From assembly GCA_021778975.1 (NCBI GenBank), contig JAJYBO010000048.1, positions 1 through 13,977 of the forward strand: 13,977 bases of DNA, given 5' to 3'. The notes beneath the pieces are model-generated. The model was not told the origin of the DNA. It did not search any database and was given only the letters and a program-made list of their open reading frames with translations. Both the position numbers and the translations under genes were made by a program. Origin of the DNA: Deltaproteobacteria bacterium (GTDB taxonomy: Bacteria > Desulfobacterota > Desulfobacteria > Desulfobacterales > Desulfatirhabdiaceae). Shown piece by piece: positions 6,573 through 13,175 of this stretch; within the stretch, counting starts at the first letter, position 1, and each line of letters opens with the position of its first letter.

Positions 6573-7788
6573 CCCCGCGGATTATTCCGATACGGTGGAT
6601 GCCGATGTCGAGCGTTTCCGGCTGCTGACGGCCAGAAATGTCATTAATTCCGATATGCTGCGGACGGCTGGCATTGCCGCCAGCGTGCGTTCCGTTAACA
6701 TCGAAATTATTCTCCGGCATGAACTCAACATTCCCCGGCGCAAGCTCCTGGAGGCGCTTGCAGACCATTATCAGTGTCGCTGGGTCGAATATGACGAACG
6801 TACGGCAGTACCTCCGGATCTGCTGACGGGGCTGGATATCAACCTTCTCTGCGGAGCGCTCTGGTTTCCGGTAATTCGGGATGGCGATACCGTCATCATT
6901 GCGACCAGCGATCCGGCAGATCCCTTTGTCATGGAGCAGGTTCGGCGTATGGTTCATGCGGAAACACTCGAATTCCGCGTGGCGCTGGTCGAAGATATTC
7001 AATCATTTATCCAGGATTTTCTGAACGGCCCTCCCGCACATATCATCGGTAATGAACGAACGGGGCTCGCGTTCTGGCGCAACATCATGTCCCGCTGGCG
7101 CACCCGTCTGGCCTGTTACCGGACGGATTTCGCCATTGCCAGAACCCACTTCAGTTCATTGCGCTGGGGGTTGGGGCTGATTACCACCGGACGGGTAATG
7201 TTGCAGCTCGAAAGAGGCGGCCAGCTCTGGACCATGTTCTGCTGGACGATGGTTGTTGTAGGCGTGCTGCTGCTGCTGCTTGGGTTTTCCAGCTATTTCA
7301 GAATCAAACGATCCATCGTTCGGCCTCCGGCGCCCCATACCCTGATCGAGGTCAGTTCCGCCACACTGCATTTTCTGGAAAACTATCAGTTCGCTGAAAA
7401 GGAGCGCCCTGAGGAAGCGCCTCCCCGCGGCACCATGCTGGCCCGTTTGATGGATTTGTTGCCCAACTCCTGCGTGTTTATCGAAAATTCAACGGACAAC
7501 AAGGTTCGATCCTATCTCGCGCACGAACGGACGGCGCTGGCGGCTCAGCGGACGGTTTTGGCCTGTTACCGCACCATTTACGCCCGCGCCCGCACCGGTC
7601 TGTCCTTCATCCGCACCGGGTCGTCCTTTGTCGGTATCGGCACGGGTCTGATCGAGTATTTTAAATTCAGCATCATGACGATGGTGGATGTCATCATTAT
7701 TCTGACCGGCCTTCTGATGATCGCCGACGGTATCATGTGGTACTGGCCGGTTCGAAAGGAGCAGCGAGAGGCTCCGAAAATGAGCTAA
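6559..7788 (+). CDS. GspE/MshE N-terminal-like domain fused to two DUF202 membrane modules
   Basis: 409 residues and a paralogue of the gene just upstream. After about 45 variable residues, residues ~50-145 repeat the same GspE_N-like pattern: LLEALADHYQCRWVEYDE, VPPDLL, LWFPVIRDGDTVIIATSDP and DPFVMEQVRR. The shared EYDER and FWFP/LWFP signatures show common descent. DUF202 module 4 (about 167-251) is irregular and module 5 (about 324-400) is regular, with SFIRTGSSFVGIGTGL and a final WYWPVRK. Four membrane helices are predicted. The start was chosen for its ribosome binding site and gives a 14 nt overlap with the previous gene. The next gene, a histidine kinase, starts 24 nt downstream. The function is unknown; co-occurrence with the kinase and receivers suggests a signalling complex at the membrane (inference). 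Confidence 0.85.
   Translation: MMICDPADYSDTVDADVERFRLLTARNVINSDMLRTAGIAASVRSVNIEIILRHELNIPRRKLLEALADHYQCRWVEYDERTAVPPDLLTGLDINLLCGALWFPVIRDGDTVIIATSDPADPFVMEQVRRMVHAETLEFRVALVEDIQSFIQDFLNGPPAHIIGNERTGLAFWRNIMSRWRTRLACYRTDFAIARTHFSSLRWGLGLITTGRVMLQLERGGQLWTMFCWTMVVVGVLLLLLGFSSYFRIKRSIVRPPAPHTLIEVSSATLHFLENYQFAEKERPEEAPPRGTMLARLMDLLPNSCVFIENSTDNKVRSYLAHERTALAAQRTVLACYRTIYARARTGLSFIRTGSSFVGIGTGLIEYFKFSIMTMVDVIIILTGLLMIADGIMWYWPVRKEQREAPKMS
7057..7311 (+). repeat. DUF202 module 4, degenerate (coding repeat)
   Basis: Encodes residues 167-251 of the second DUF202 protein. Arg lies at 167, 174, 181, 188, 195 and 202, again exactly seven apart, but the Thr is lost at two positions (RNIMSRW, RWGLG). 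The usual aromatic-Pro ending is replaced by SYFRIKR. This copy seems to have diverged from the rest. Confidence 0.7.
7528..7758 (+). repeat. DUF202 module 5 (coding repeat)
   Basis: Encodes residues 324-400. Arg-Thr pairs start at 324, 331, 338, 345 and 352 (RTALAAQ, RTVLACY, RTIYARA, RTGLSFI, RTG), then two hydrophobic helices and WYWPVRK. Confidence 0.8.
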
Positions 7789-7812
7789 GCGTTTGACGCG
7801 GAAGGAATCGCC

Positions 7813-9300
7813 ATGAAGATCGTTCACAAGATCATCCTTGCCAATACATTCAATATTCTGCTGATCGCGCTGACGGGCTTTTTCGCCTATCAGAACCTGA
7901 ACCTTCTGCTGACCAAGCTGCGGTATGTGGAAATTGCCGACGACATGAATGCCTCATTTCTGGAGATGCGGCTTTCTGAAAAGAACTATTTTCTCTACAA
8001 AGATGCTTCCGCGCTCAAAGCCATCCAGGCGAAACTGAATGAAAGCAAGACGGCGATGGAGTACGGACGGACGGATATCGTCAAGGCGATCGGCGCGCAA
8101 AGCTACAAACAACTGGAATCCAGCACACACGCCTATCTTCAGGTCATCAGCAGTGCGAATGTCAATGCGCCGGCCCCGGAAGAACTGCAATCCCGCATCC
8201 GGGAAGCCGGGCAGAAACTGCGGGAGTTTTCCGATCACATCACCAAGATGGAACGCAGCAATGTCAACCGGATTATCGCGGATTCCCGCACCGGTCTGTT
8301 CACGTCTCTGGTACTCATTTTATTTTCCGCGCTGGGCTTCTCCCAGTTGATATCCCGCCGTATTCTGAAATCACTGACCGAAATCGAGAAAGTGGCGCAC
8401 GCCATCTCCGAAGGTACGTTCACAAAGGTGCAAACCGATTTGCCGGCGGATCAGGACGCTGTTATGACGTTTCTGTCCCGTGTCCGGTGCTTTTCTTTCT
8501 TTATGCCGAACCCATCCGATGAACTGGGATCGGTCATGAAGGCCATCAACTCCATGTCCGAAGAGCTGAAGAAACACGAAGAGCTGATTATTCAGTCTAA
8601 AAAACTGGCATCCATCGGTATTCTGACAGCCGGGGTGGCGCATGAACTGGGCAATCCGCTCAACAACATCTCCATGATGGCGCAGGCGTATTCGGAACTC
8701 TACGATGATCTCGGACGGGAGGAGAGACTCGATTACATGAGCAAAATCGAGGAGGAGACGGAACGCATCCGGGAGATCGTCAAAAATCTGCTGGATTTTT
8801 CCAAACCCAAGAAGCCCAACCGGGACGAAGCCCAGGTTAACGATGTGGTGCAGAAAAGTCTCAAACTGGTTCAGAACATGATCAGTATTTCCAACATCAA
8901 TATCAATATCTGTCTTGCAGACAGGCTTCCGCAGGTTTATATCGATATCAACCAGATTCAGGAAGTGCTGATCAATTTAATCACGAACGCCATTCAGGCG
9001 GCGACAGCAGGCGATGAACTGTTTATTGGCACCCGGTCGAATGCAGACAGTGATCGTGTGGAGATCGAGGTGCGGGATACCGGCAAGGGTATTCCGCCGG
9101 AGTTTCTGCCGCATGTGTTCGATCCGTTTTTCACCACCAAAGAGGCCAGCGGCACGGGGCTGGGGCTGTTTGTCAGTTTCGGCATCATCCAGAACCATCA
9201 GGGCAGCATCCGGGTGCAGAGCGAACTGGGCGTCGGTACCTGTTTCACCATAGAACTGCCTGCATACGACAAAAAGGAGACAAGTGATGAGTGGAGCTAA
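7813..9300 (+). CDS. Membrane sensor histidine kinase (helical periplasmic sensor, HAMP, HisKA, HATPase)
   Basis: 495 residues. TM1 is at about 8-27. The extracytoplasmic part (about 28-160) is mostly helical, with the EMRLSEKNYFLYKD pattern seen in four-helix or HBM-like sensors. TM2 is at about 162-180, followed by a HAMP-like region (to about 255) that seems to carry an extra stretch around FLSRVRCFSFFMPNP. The HisKA domain has the phosphorylated H277 in GVAHELGNPLNNI. The ATPase domain shows N392 (NLITNAIQAA), D422 (DTGKGIPPE), FDPFFTTK and GTGLGLFV from 447. This is the NtrB-like kinase type, without its own receiver. It should autophosphorylate H277 and pass phosphate to a receiver, most likely the one encoded at 9287, whose start overlaps this gene by 14 nt. 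The AAGGA at 7802-7806 serves ATG 7813. The stimulus is unknown. Confidence 0.92.
   Translation: MKIVHKIILANTFNILLIALTGFFAYQNLNLLLTKLRYVEIADDMNASFLEMRLSEKNYFLYKDASALKAIQAKLNESKTAMEYGRTDIVKAIGAQSYKQLESSTHAYLQVISSANVNAPAPEELQSRIREAGQKLREFSDHITKMERSNVNRIIADSRTGLFTSLVLILFSALGFSQLISRRILKSLTEIEKVAHAISEGTFTKVQTDLPADQDAVMTFLSRVRCFSFFMPNPSDELGSVMKAINSMSEELKKHEELIIQSKKLASIGILTAGVAHELGNPLNNISMMAQAYSELYDDLGREERLDYMSKIEEETERIREIVKNLLDFSKPKKPNRDEAQVNDVVQKSLKLVQNMISISNININICLADRLPQVYIDINQIQEVLINLITNAIQAATAGDELFIGTRSNADSDRVEIEVRDTGKGIPPEFLPHVFDPFFTTKEASGTGLGLFVSFGIIQNHQGSIRVQSELGVGTCFTIELPAYDKKETSDEWS
9274..9279 (+). promoter_or_regulatory. Ribosome binding site fixing the start of the second receiver gene
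   Basis: AAGGAG lies 7 nt before ATG 9287 and favours that codon over the adjacent upstream GTG at 9284. Confidence 0.6.
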
Positions 9301-9652
9301 AATCATTGTAATTGATGATGAAAATATTGTGGGTAAGATGATCAAAGCCACGTTCGAGAAAGAAGGGTATCATGTGGAGACATTTCTGAGCGCTGCTCCT
9401 GCGCTGGCCCGGTTGAAGGAAGAGTCTTTCGATGTCATCATTACGGACCTGAAAATGAAAGGGATTGATGGTATGGAAGTTCTCAGAATCGTCAAAAAGG
9501 AAGCTCCCGGCACCAAAGTGATCATGATTACGGCTTTTGCCAGTATGGATTCCGCCATCGAGGCGGTGCGCGGCAAGGTGGATGATTTTTTTCCCAAACC
9601 CTTTAAAATCAAAGACCTCAAAGCCTGCGTCGAACGGCTGCTGGCGCAGTAG
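9287..9652 (+). CDS. Stand-alone response-regulator receiver protein
   Basis: 121 residues, a receiver domain only. Key residues are D10-D11 (VIDDEN), phosphoacceptor D54 (IITDLKMKG), T82 (MITAFAS) and K104 (FPKPFK). It closely resembles the receiver at 2821-3216 over its whole length, for example FDVIITDLKMKGIDGM against FDVAITDLKMDGLDGM. The pair probably arose by duplication. No effector domain follows. The 14 nt overlap with the kinase gene makes it the most likely phosphorylation partner of H277. With no DNA-binding part, the output would have to be protein-protein contact, perhaps with Usp, DUF202 or PEP-synthase-like neighbours (inference). It may be the last gene of the + strand unit. 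Confidence 0.92.
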   Translation: MSGAKIIVIDDENIVGKMIKATFEKEGYHVETFLSAAPALARLKEESFDVIITDLKMKGIDGMEVLRIVKKEAPGTKVIMITAFASMDSAIEAVRGKVDDFFPKPFKIKDLKACVERLLAQ

Positions 9653-9665
9653 CATGTCTGTCATG

Positions 9666-9701
9666 GCGGCGCGCCGTTCGTGCGCTGCACATGTATTTTT
9701 T
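9666..9701 (+). terminator. Possible Rho-independent terminator after the second receiver gene
   Basis: The arms 9666-9674 and 9680-9688 form a 9 bp GC-rich stem with two G-T pairs around the five-base loop CGTTC. Six Ts follow at 9696-9701, seven bases after the stem. The gap to the T-run weakens the call. Its place just after the receiver gene and before a gene of different function fits the end of an operon. Confidence 0.4.
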
Positions 9702-9743
9702 CGTCAAACCATTGCCAATGAGTCTCGACGGGTATTTCACAAT

Positions 9744-9748
9744 GGAGG
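9744..9748 (+). promoter_or_regulatory. Ribosome binding site for a GTG-started lipoprotein gene
   Basis: GGAGG lies 10 nt before GTG 9759, which is followed directly by a lipoprotein signal peptide. It decides that start over the long in-frame extension reaching back to 9537 inside the receiver gene. Confidence 0.65.
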
Positions 9749-9758
9749 ACCATCACTG

Positions 9759-11120
9759 GTGAAACGCTGCAATTGTCATTTTCTTACGGCAGGGTGTCTG
9801 ATTTTTCTGCTGATTTTTTCAGGATGCTGCGGTCGTCAACCCTTTGCCGCGCCGACGATGATTCCGGGTACCGACAAAGACATGATGACCGCGGGGTACT
9901 GGATCACCCGCCATCCGTCTCCGGACGCCCTGGTGCTGTCATCGGAGCAAATTCAGGCGCTGAACTGGCGCATTGAAACAGATCTGAAAACCGTTCTGGA
10001 TATCACACGGGTCACTCAGCCTTTTGCGAACAAAGAAATCGCCGATGCTATCCGAAAAGATGTCGCCCATCTGCGCAGTGCGACCCGGTATCTGTCTTCC
10101 GGCGGTTCCGTATCTTCCAAATTTTATGACCGCATGATGCGGGATATGGATTTGGGGGGGCTGGAATCCGAGATTTATCCGGCTTATGGTGTTATCACAT
10201 GCTTTACGGATCAGCGCGTTCTGCCGACAATGGAAAGGCTGTTTGCCCGGTCTTCGGATGTGGATATTGATATGCTTCAGAATAACGCTTTGGACATGGG
10301 AACGCCGGTGTTGATCGTGCATCGAACGCTGGATGGGCGGTGGACGTATGTGCGGGCGCCAGACAGCGCCGGTTGGGTGGAAAGTGACCGCATCGCCCGG
10401 TGTACGCGCTTCAAGCTGGAGTCTTACGTGCGTCCGGACGCTTTTGTGGTGACAACGTCCCCAAAGACCGACATCTACATGAATCCGGAACAGACGCATG
10501 CTGAAAGTTCGGTGCAGATGGGCGCCCGGTTGCCGTTGATCCCAACGGACGACCACCTGTTTCATGTGCAGATTCCGGCGCGGGATGCCAATGGATATCT
10601 GGTCATTCGTCAGGGATATGTATCGAAATCCTCCGCGAATGCGGGATATCTGCCCTATACCGCTCGCAATATTCTGCAACAGGCTTTTAAGATGCTCGAT
10701 ACGCCATATGGCTGGGGCGGTATGTACGGAGAGCAGGATTGTTCCCGATTCGTTCAGGAAGTTTTTGCCACAGTGGGAATCATGCTGCCTCGCAATTCTG
10801 CGGATCAGGCTTTTGTCGGCGATTTGGTGGGAGAATTCACACCCGCCACGACTCCGGCAGTCAAAAATGGAGGGCTTCTGAACAAAGCGGTGGGGGGCGA
10901 GACACTGCTGTATATGAAAGGCCACATCATGCTCTATCTGGGCAAGGTGGATGACACCCCATATGTCATTCACGATATATGGGGATATCATGCTCATGTA
11001 TCGGGCGGTGATCGCATTTACAAGATAGGTCGGGTTGCGGTAACGGATCTGGCGCTGGGAAAAGGCGCGCGTGGCGGATCACTGCTGGACAGGCTTCTGG
11101 CGGTGCGGGTCATTCGTTAA
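9759..11120 (+). CDS. NlpC/P60-type cysteine peptidase lipoprotein with SH3-like domains
   Basis: 453 residues from GTG 9759. The start is a signal peptide (VKRCNCHFLTAGCLIFLLIF) ending in a lipobox-like FSGC, so the product is probably an envelope lipoprotein; Phe at -3 is acceptable but not ideal. Residues ~45-145 fit the helical N-terminal stabilising domain of YkfC-like NlpC/P60 proteins. About 150-300 cover two SH3-like segments (PVLIVHRTLDGRWTYVRAP, then VQIPARDANGYLVIRQGYV). The catalytic domain (about 305-453) shows C328 in GEQDCSRFVQEV, H389 in MKGHIMLYLG and H405 in YVIHDIWG, the Cys-His-His set of the family. Family members cut peptide bonds in cell-wall peptides, often the gamma-D-Glu-diaminopimelate link. 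It probably acts in wall remodelling or recycling. It sits 106 nt after the receiver gene, probably as a separate unit, and converges on the - strand GH17 gene. Confidence 0.88.
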   Translation: MKRCNCHFLTAGCLIFLLIFSGCCGRQPFAAPTMIPGTDKDMMTAGYWITRHPSPDALVLSSEQIQALNWRIETDLKTVLDITRVTQPFANKEIADAIRKDVAHLRSATRYLSSGGSVSSKFYDRMMRDMDLGGLESEIYPAYGVITCFTDQRVLPTMERLFARSSDVDIDMLQNNALDMGTPVLIVHRTLDGRWTYVRAPDSAGWVESDRIARCTRFKLESYVRPDAFVVTTSPKTDIYMNPEQTHAESSVQMGARLPLIPTDDHLFHVQIPARDANGYLVIRQGYVSKSSANAGYLPYTARNILQQAFKMLDTPYGWGGMYGEQDCSRFVQEVFATVGIMLPRNSADQAFVGDLVGEFTPATTPAVKNGGLLNKAVGGETLLYMKGHIMLYLGKVDDTPYVIHDIWGYHAHVSGGDRIYKIGRVAVTDLALGKGARGGSLLDRLLAVRVIR

Positions 11121-11143
11121 AGGACACACTGAGAATCGGAAAC

Positions 11144-11178
11144 GGGCGATCAGGCCGGGGCATTTCTGGAAATCGCCT
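11144..11178. terminator. Weak inverted repeat between convergent genes, possible bidirectional terminator
   Basis: GGCGAT at 11145-11150 and ATCGCC at 11172-11177 could pair across a 21-base loop, extended by one G-T pair. It lies in the 57 nt gap between the lipoprotein gene (+) and the GH17 gene (-). There is no T-run and the loop is long, so position is the main argument. Confidence 0.22.
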
Positions 11179-13175
11179 TATTGGGGGGGCGTTGTCGGAC
11201 TATCGGCAGCCCCCCTGCCCACTTTACGATGCGCCAGAACGAGGCCCGCGATAACAAACGCAACAGCACCCATCCCTGCATTGTAAAAGATGAAGCTGCA
11301 CAGACATACCACAAGCGCCGCCATGCTCAGGCGGACACTGTCGCGCCAGACCGCCAGAGTCGCCAGAATCAGCGCCGCCGCCCCGAAAATCTGATAATAC
11401 ATCATCACTCCCAGCAAAGAGCGGAAACGGCAAAGCGCCACCTCTGGTCTGGCCGCACACAGAACCCCCATTGCATCGGAATTCAGAAACCCGTATTTCA
11501 TGGCGGCCAAAATCGCGTATGCCGTTATCAGCAAAACGCCTGCCGACAGCAGGGGACGTAACGAAGCATCCCTGTTTTTCCGCCAGAGTGGCCAGGCCAG
11601 CAGCAGACAATCCAGCACCCAGACATCCGCCTGCCCGTTCAAAGGCGTTTCGTTGATCCATACCCCAATGGCCGCTGCCGCCAGTATCAAAGCGATAAGC
11701 CGTTCCACAGCATCCCGCGTGTTCTTCAACCCGACATCGGCATAAGAAAACCCCATAAAGGTGAGCGCCGGTATCAGAAATCCATACATATTGAAGCTGC
11801 GGTATCGGGCGTCAAAAAGCAGCGACAGTAAAGCGATCAGTGCGCAGATCAATATGCTTAGCCACAAAAGACTTGTCGAAATTCCGGAGACATACCGGCG
11901 CTGTCCGCGTAAAAAATCCAGTGTTTCATGGATGTCGCTGCATGGCGGAAGAATTCCGGAGGCAATGGCATAAAGCCCCATCTGATAAACGACAACGGCC
12001 TGCCCCAGAACGATAACCGCCCAAACATATTCCAGGATATTACGGGATATGATGAAAAACTGGTTTCCCTGCAATACAATTAAAACAGCTCCGATTACAC
12101 CGGCAGCCGTGAAGAAAACCCATCGCAATCCGCTCATGGAACTGAAGCGATATCCAATCCACAGGGTGAAGACAACCGTCAGGGCGGATATCGCCGCCAG
12201 CGCTTTCCAGTTCGGAAAATTGGATACGGATCCGAAAAGAACATGTTTATCGGTCCGGTTCTGGTCGTATAACCCCCAGTAGCCGCCGACAGCGCCTTCT
12301 TTGTCGCGCTTCCAGGGCTGATCGAAGGCTTCGATCAGGTTGTACCGCCAGTGTTCTTTTGCCGCCAGTTGGACGAATCCGCGCATAAAGCGCGCCTGAT
12401 TTACAGGGCTGGGCAATGCGCCTTTTCGCATACGACCTTCGGAAGGCCAGCCGGTCTCTCCAATGAGAATTTCCTTGCCCGGAATTTTTTGGGCGATCTC
12501 GTTGCGTATTTTCTGGACATGCGCCACTGCATCGTCAATTGAAACCGGATGGTCTTCCCAGTAAGGCAGAATATGGATGGTTACAAAATCAGTGGCCGGC
12601 GCTATCCGGGGATGTTTGAGCCAGAATTCCCACACGTCGGCGTATGTAACGGGAACTCCGGGCAGTGCGGATTTCACCTGATGGATATATTCGACAAGCT
12701 GAGATGCTGTGACCTCCCCGCGAAGCAGCGCTTCGTTGCCCACCACAACCGCCTGGACAACATCGGGATAACGCCTGGTCAGTTCGATAGCCGTTTGCAG
12801 TTCTTTTTCGGTGACAACCGGATCCGCGCCGACCCATGCGCCCAGCAGCATTTTCAATCCATATTTTTTCGCGTACCTGGGTACATTTTCCAGGCCGATG
12901 GCGGAATAGGTGCGAATGCCATTGAAGCGCCGAGACAAAATGGCCAGATCCGCATCAATGCGCCGATCCGATATCACCAGCCCTTTGGGATTCAGCGGTG
13001 TCTGGTCTTTTTCGAATGGCGCGTAAGATACGCTTTGAAGTTTGTGATGGGGCGCCACCGCCGGCGCGTCAATGGCGACTGGATAGCCGGCGATGCACCA
13101 GAAAATAAAAGTCAGTGTCAGGGACAGCGCGCATGAAAGGTCAGGCCTGATGATGCTCCGATATTGCATATTCAT
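11178..13175 (-). CDS. GH17 beta-glucanase or transglucosylase domain fused to a multi-helix membrane domain
   Basis: 665 residues. An N-terminal hydrophobic segment (about 14-38) is a signal anchor. Residues ~45-325 are a glycoside hydrolase family 17 domain: SVSYAPFEKDQ at the start, acid/base E148 in VVGNEALLRGEV, nucleophile E240 in LIGETGWPSEGR, and EAFDQPWK near 282. About 325-650 hold roughly nine or ten hydrophobic helices. Bacterial proteins of this plan are annotated as beta-glucan synthase-like or NdvC-like and are linked to making or remodelling beta-1,3/1,6-glucans by transglycosylation. The GH17 part would lie outside the cytoplasmic membrane. No family 2 glycosyltransferase is visible next to it. 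The start ATG overlaps the stop of the upstream CoA-transferase gene (ATGA, 13172-13175), so translation is probably coupled. A second Met two codons in is an alternative start. The C-terminal tail is Pro-rich. Confidence 0.85.
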   Translation of the reverse strand: MNMQYRSIIRPDLSCALSLTLTFIFWCIAGYPVAIDAPAVAPHHKLQSVSYAPFEKDQTPLNPKGLVISDRRIDADLAILSRRFNGIRTYSAIGLENVPRYAKKYGLKMLLGAWVGADPVVTEKELQTAIELTRRYPDVVQAVVVGNEALLRGEVTASQLVEYIHQVKSALPGVPVTYADVWEFWLKHPRIAPATDFVTIHILPYWEDHPVSIDDAVAHVQKIRNEIAQKIPGKEILIGETGWPSEGRMRKGALPSPVNQARFMRGFVQLAAKEHWRYNLIEAFDQPWKRDKEGAVGGYWGLYDQNRTDKHVLFGSVSNFPNWKALAAISALTVVFTLWIGYRFSSMSGLRWVFFTAAGVIGAVLIVLQGNQFFIISRNILEYVWAVIVLGQAVVVYQMGLYAIASGILPPCSDIHETLDFLRGQRRYVSGISTSLLWLSILICALIALLSLLFDARYRSFNMYGFLIPALTFMGFSYADVGLKNTRDAVERLIALILAAAAIGVWINETPLNGQADVWVLDCLLLAWPLWRKNRDASLRPLLSAGVLLITAYAILAAMKYGFLNSDAMGVLCAARPEVALCRFRSLLGVMMYYQIFGAAALILATLAVWRDSVRLSMAALVVCLCSFIFYNAGMGAVAFVIAGLVLAHRKVGRGAADSPTTPPQ
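11183..11215. repeat. Inverted homopolymer pair (G7 and C6) at the end of the GH17 gene
   Basis: Seven Gs at 11183-11189 and six Cs at 11210-11215 on the + strand can pair across a 20-base loop. Both lie in the last 13 codons of the GH17 gene and encode part of its Pro-rich tail and the preceding Gly-Arg. It could act as a hairpin near the stop codon or simply be a slippage-prone tract. Confidence 0.4.

Noticed and set aside
9667..9676. Ten-base palindrome CGGCGCGCCG as a possible operator or attachment site
   Set aside because: It is part of the hairpin arms read as a possible terminator, and there is no second copy, integrase or other mobile-element sign in the window.
9537..9758. N-terminal extension of the lipoprotein gene back into the receiver gene
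   Set aside because: The GTG at 9759 has a GGAGG site and is followed at once by a lipoprotein signal peptide; the upstream extension would bury that signal.
12549..13136. 195-codon + strand frame opposite the GH17 gene
   Set aside because: The - strand GH17 domain with both catalytic Glu motifs covers it completely; the + strand translation has no family-like pattern.
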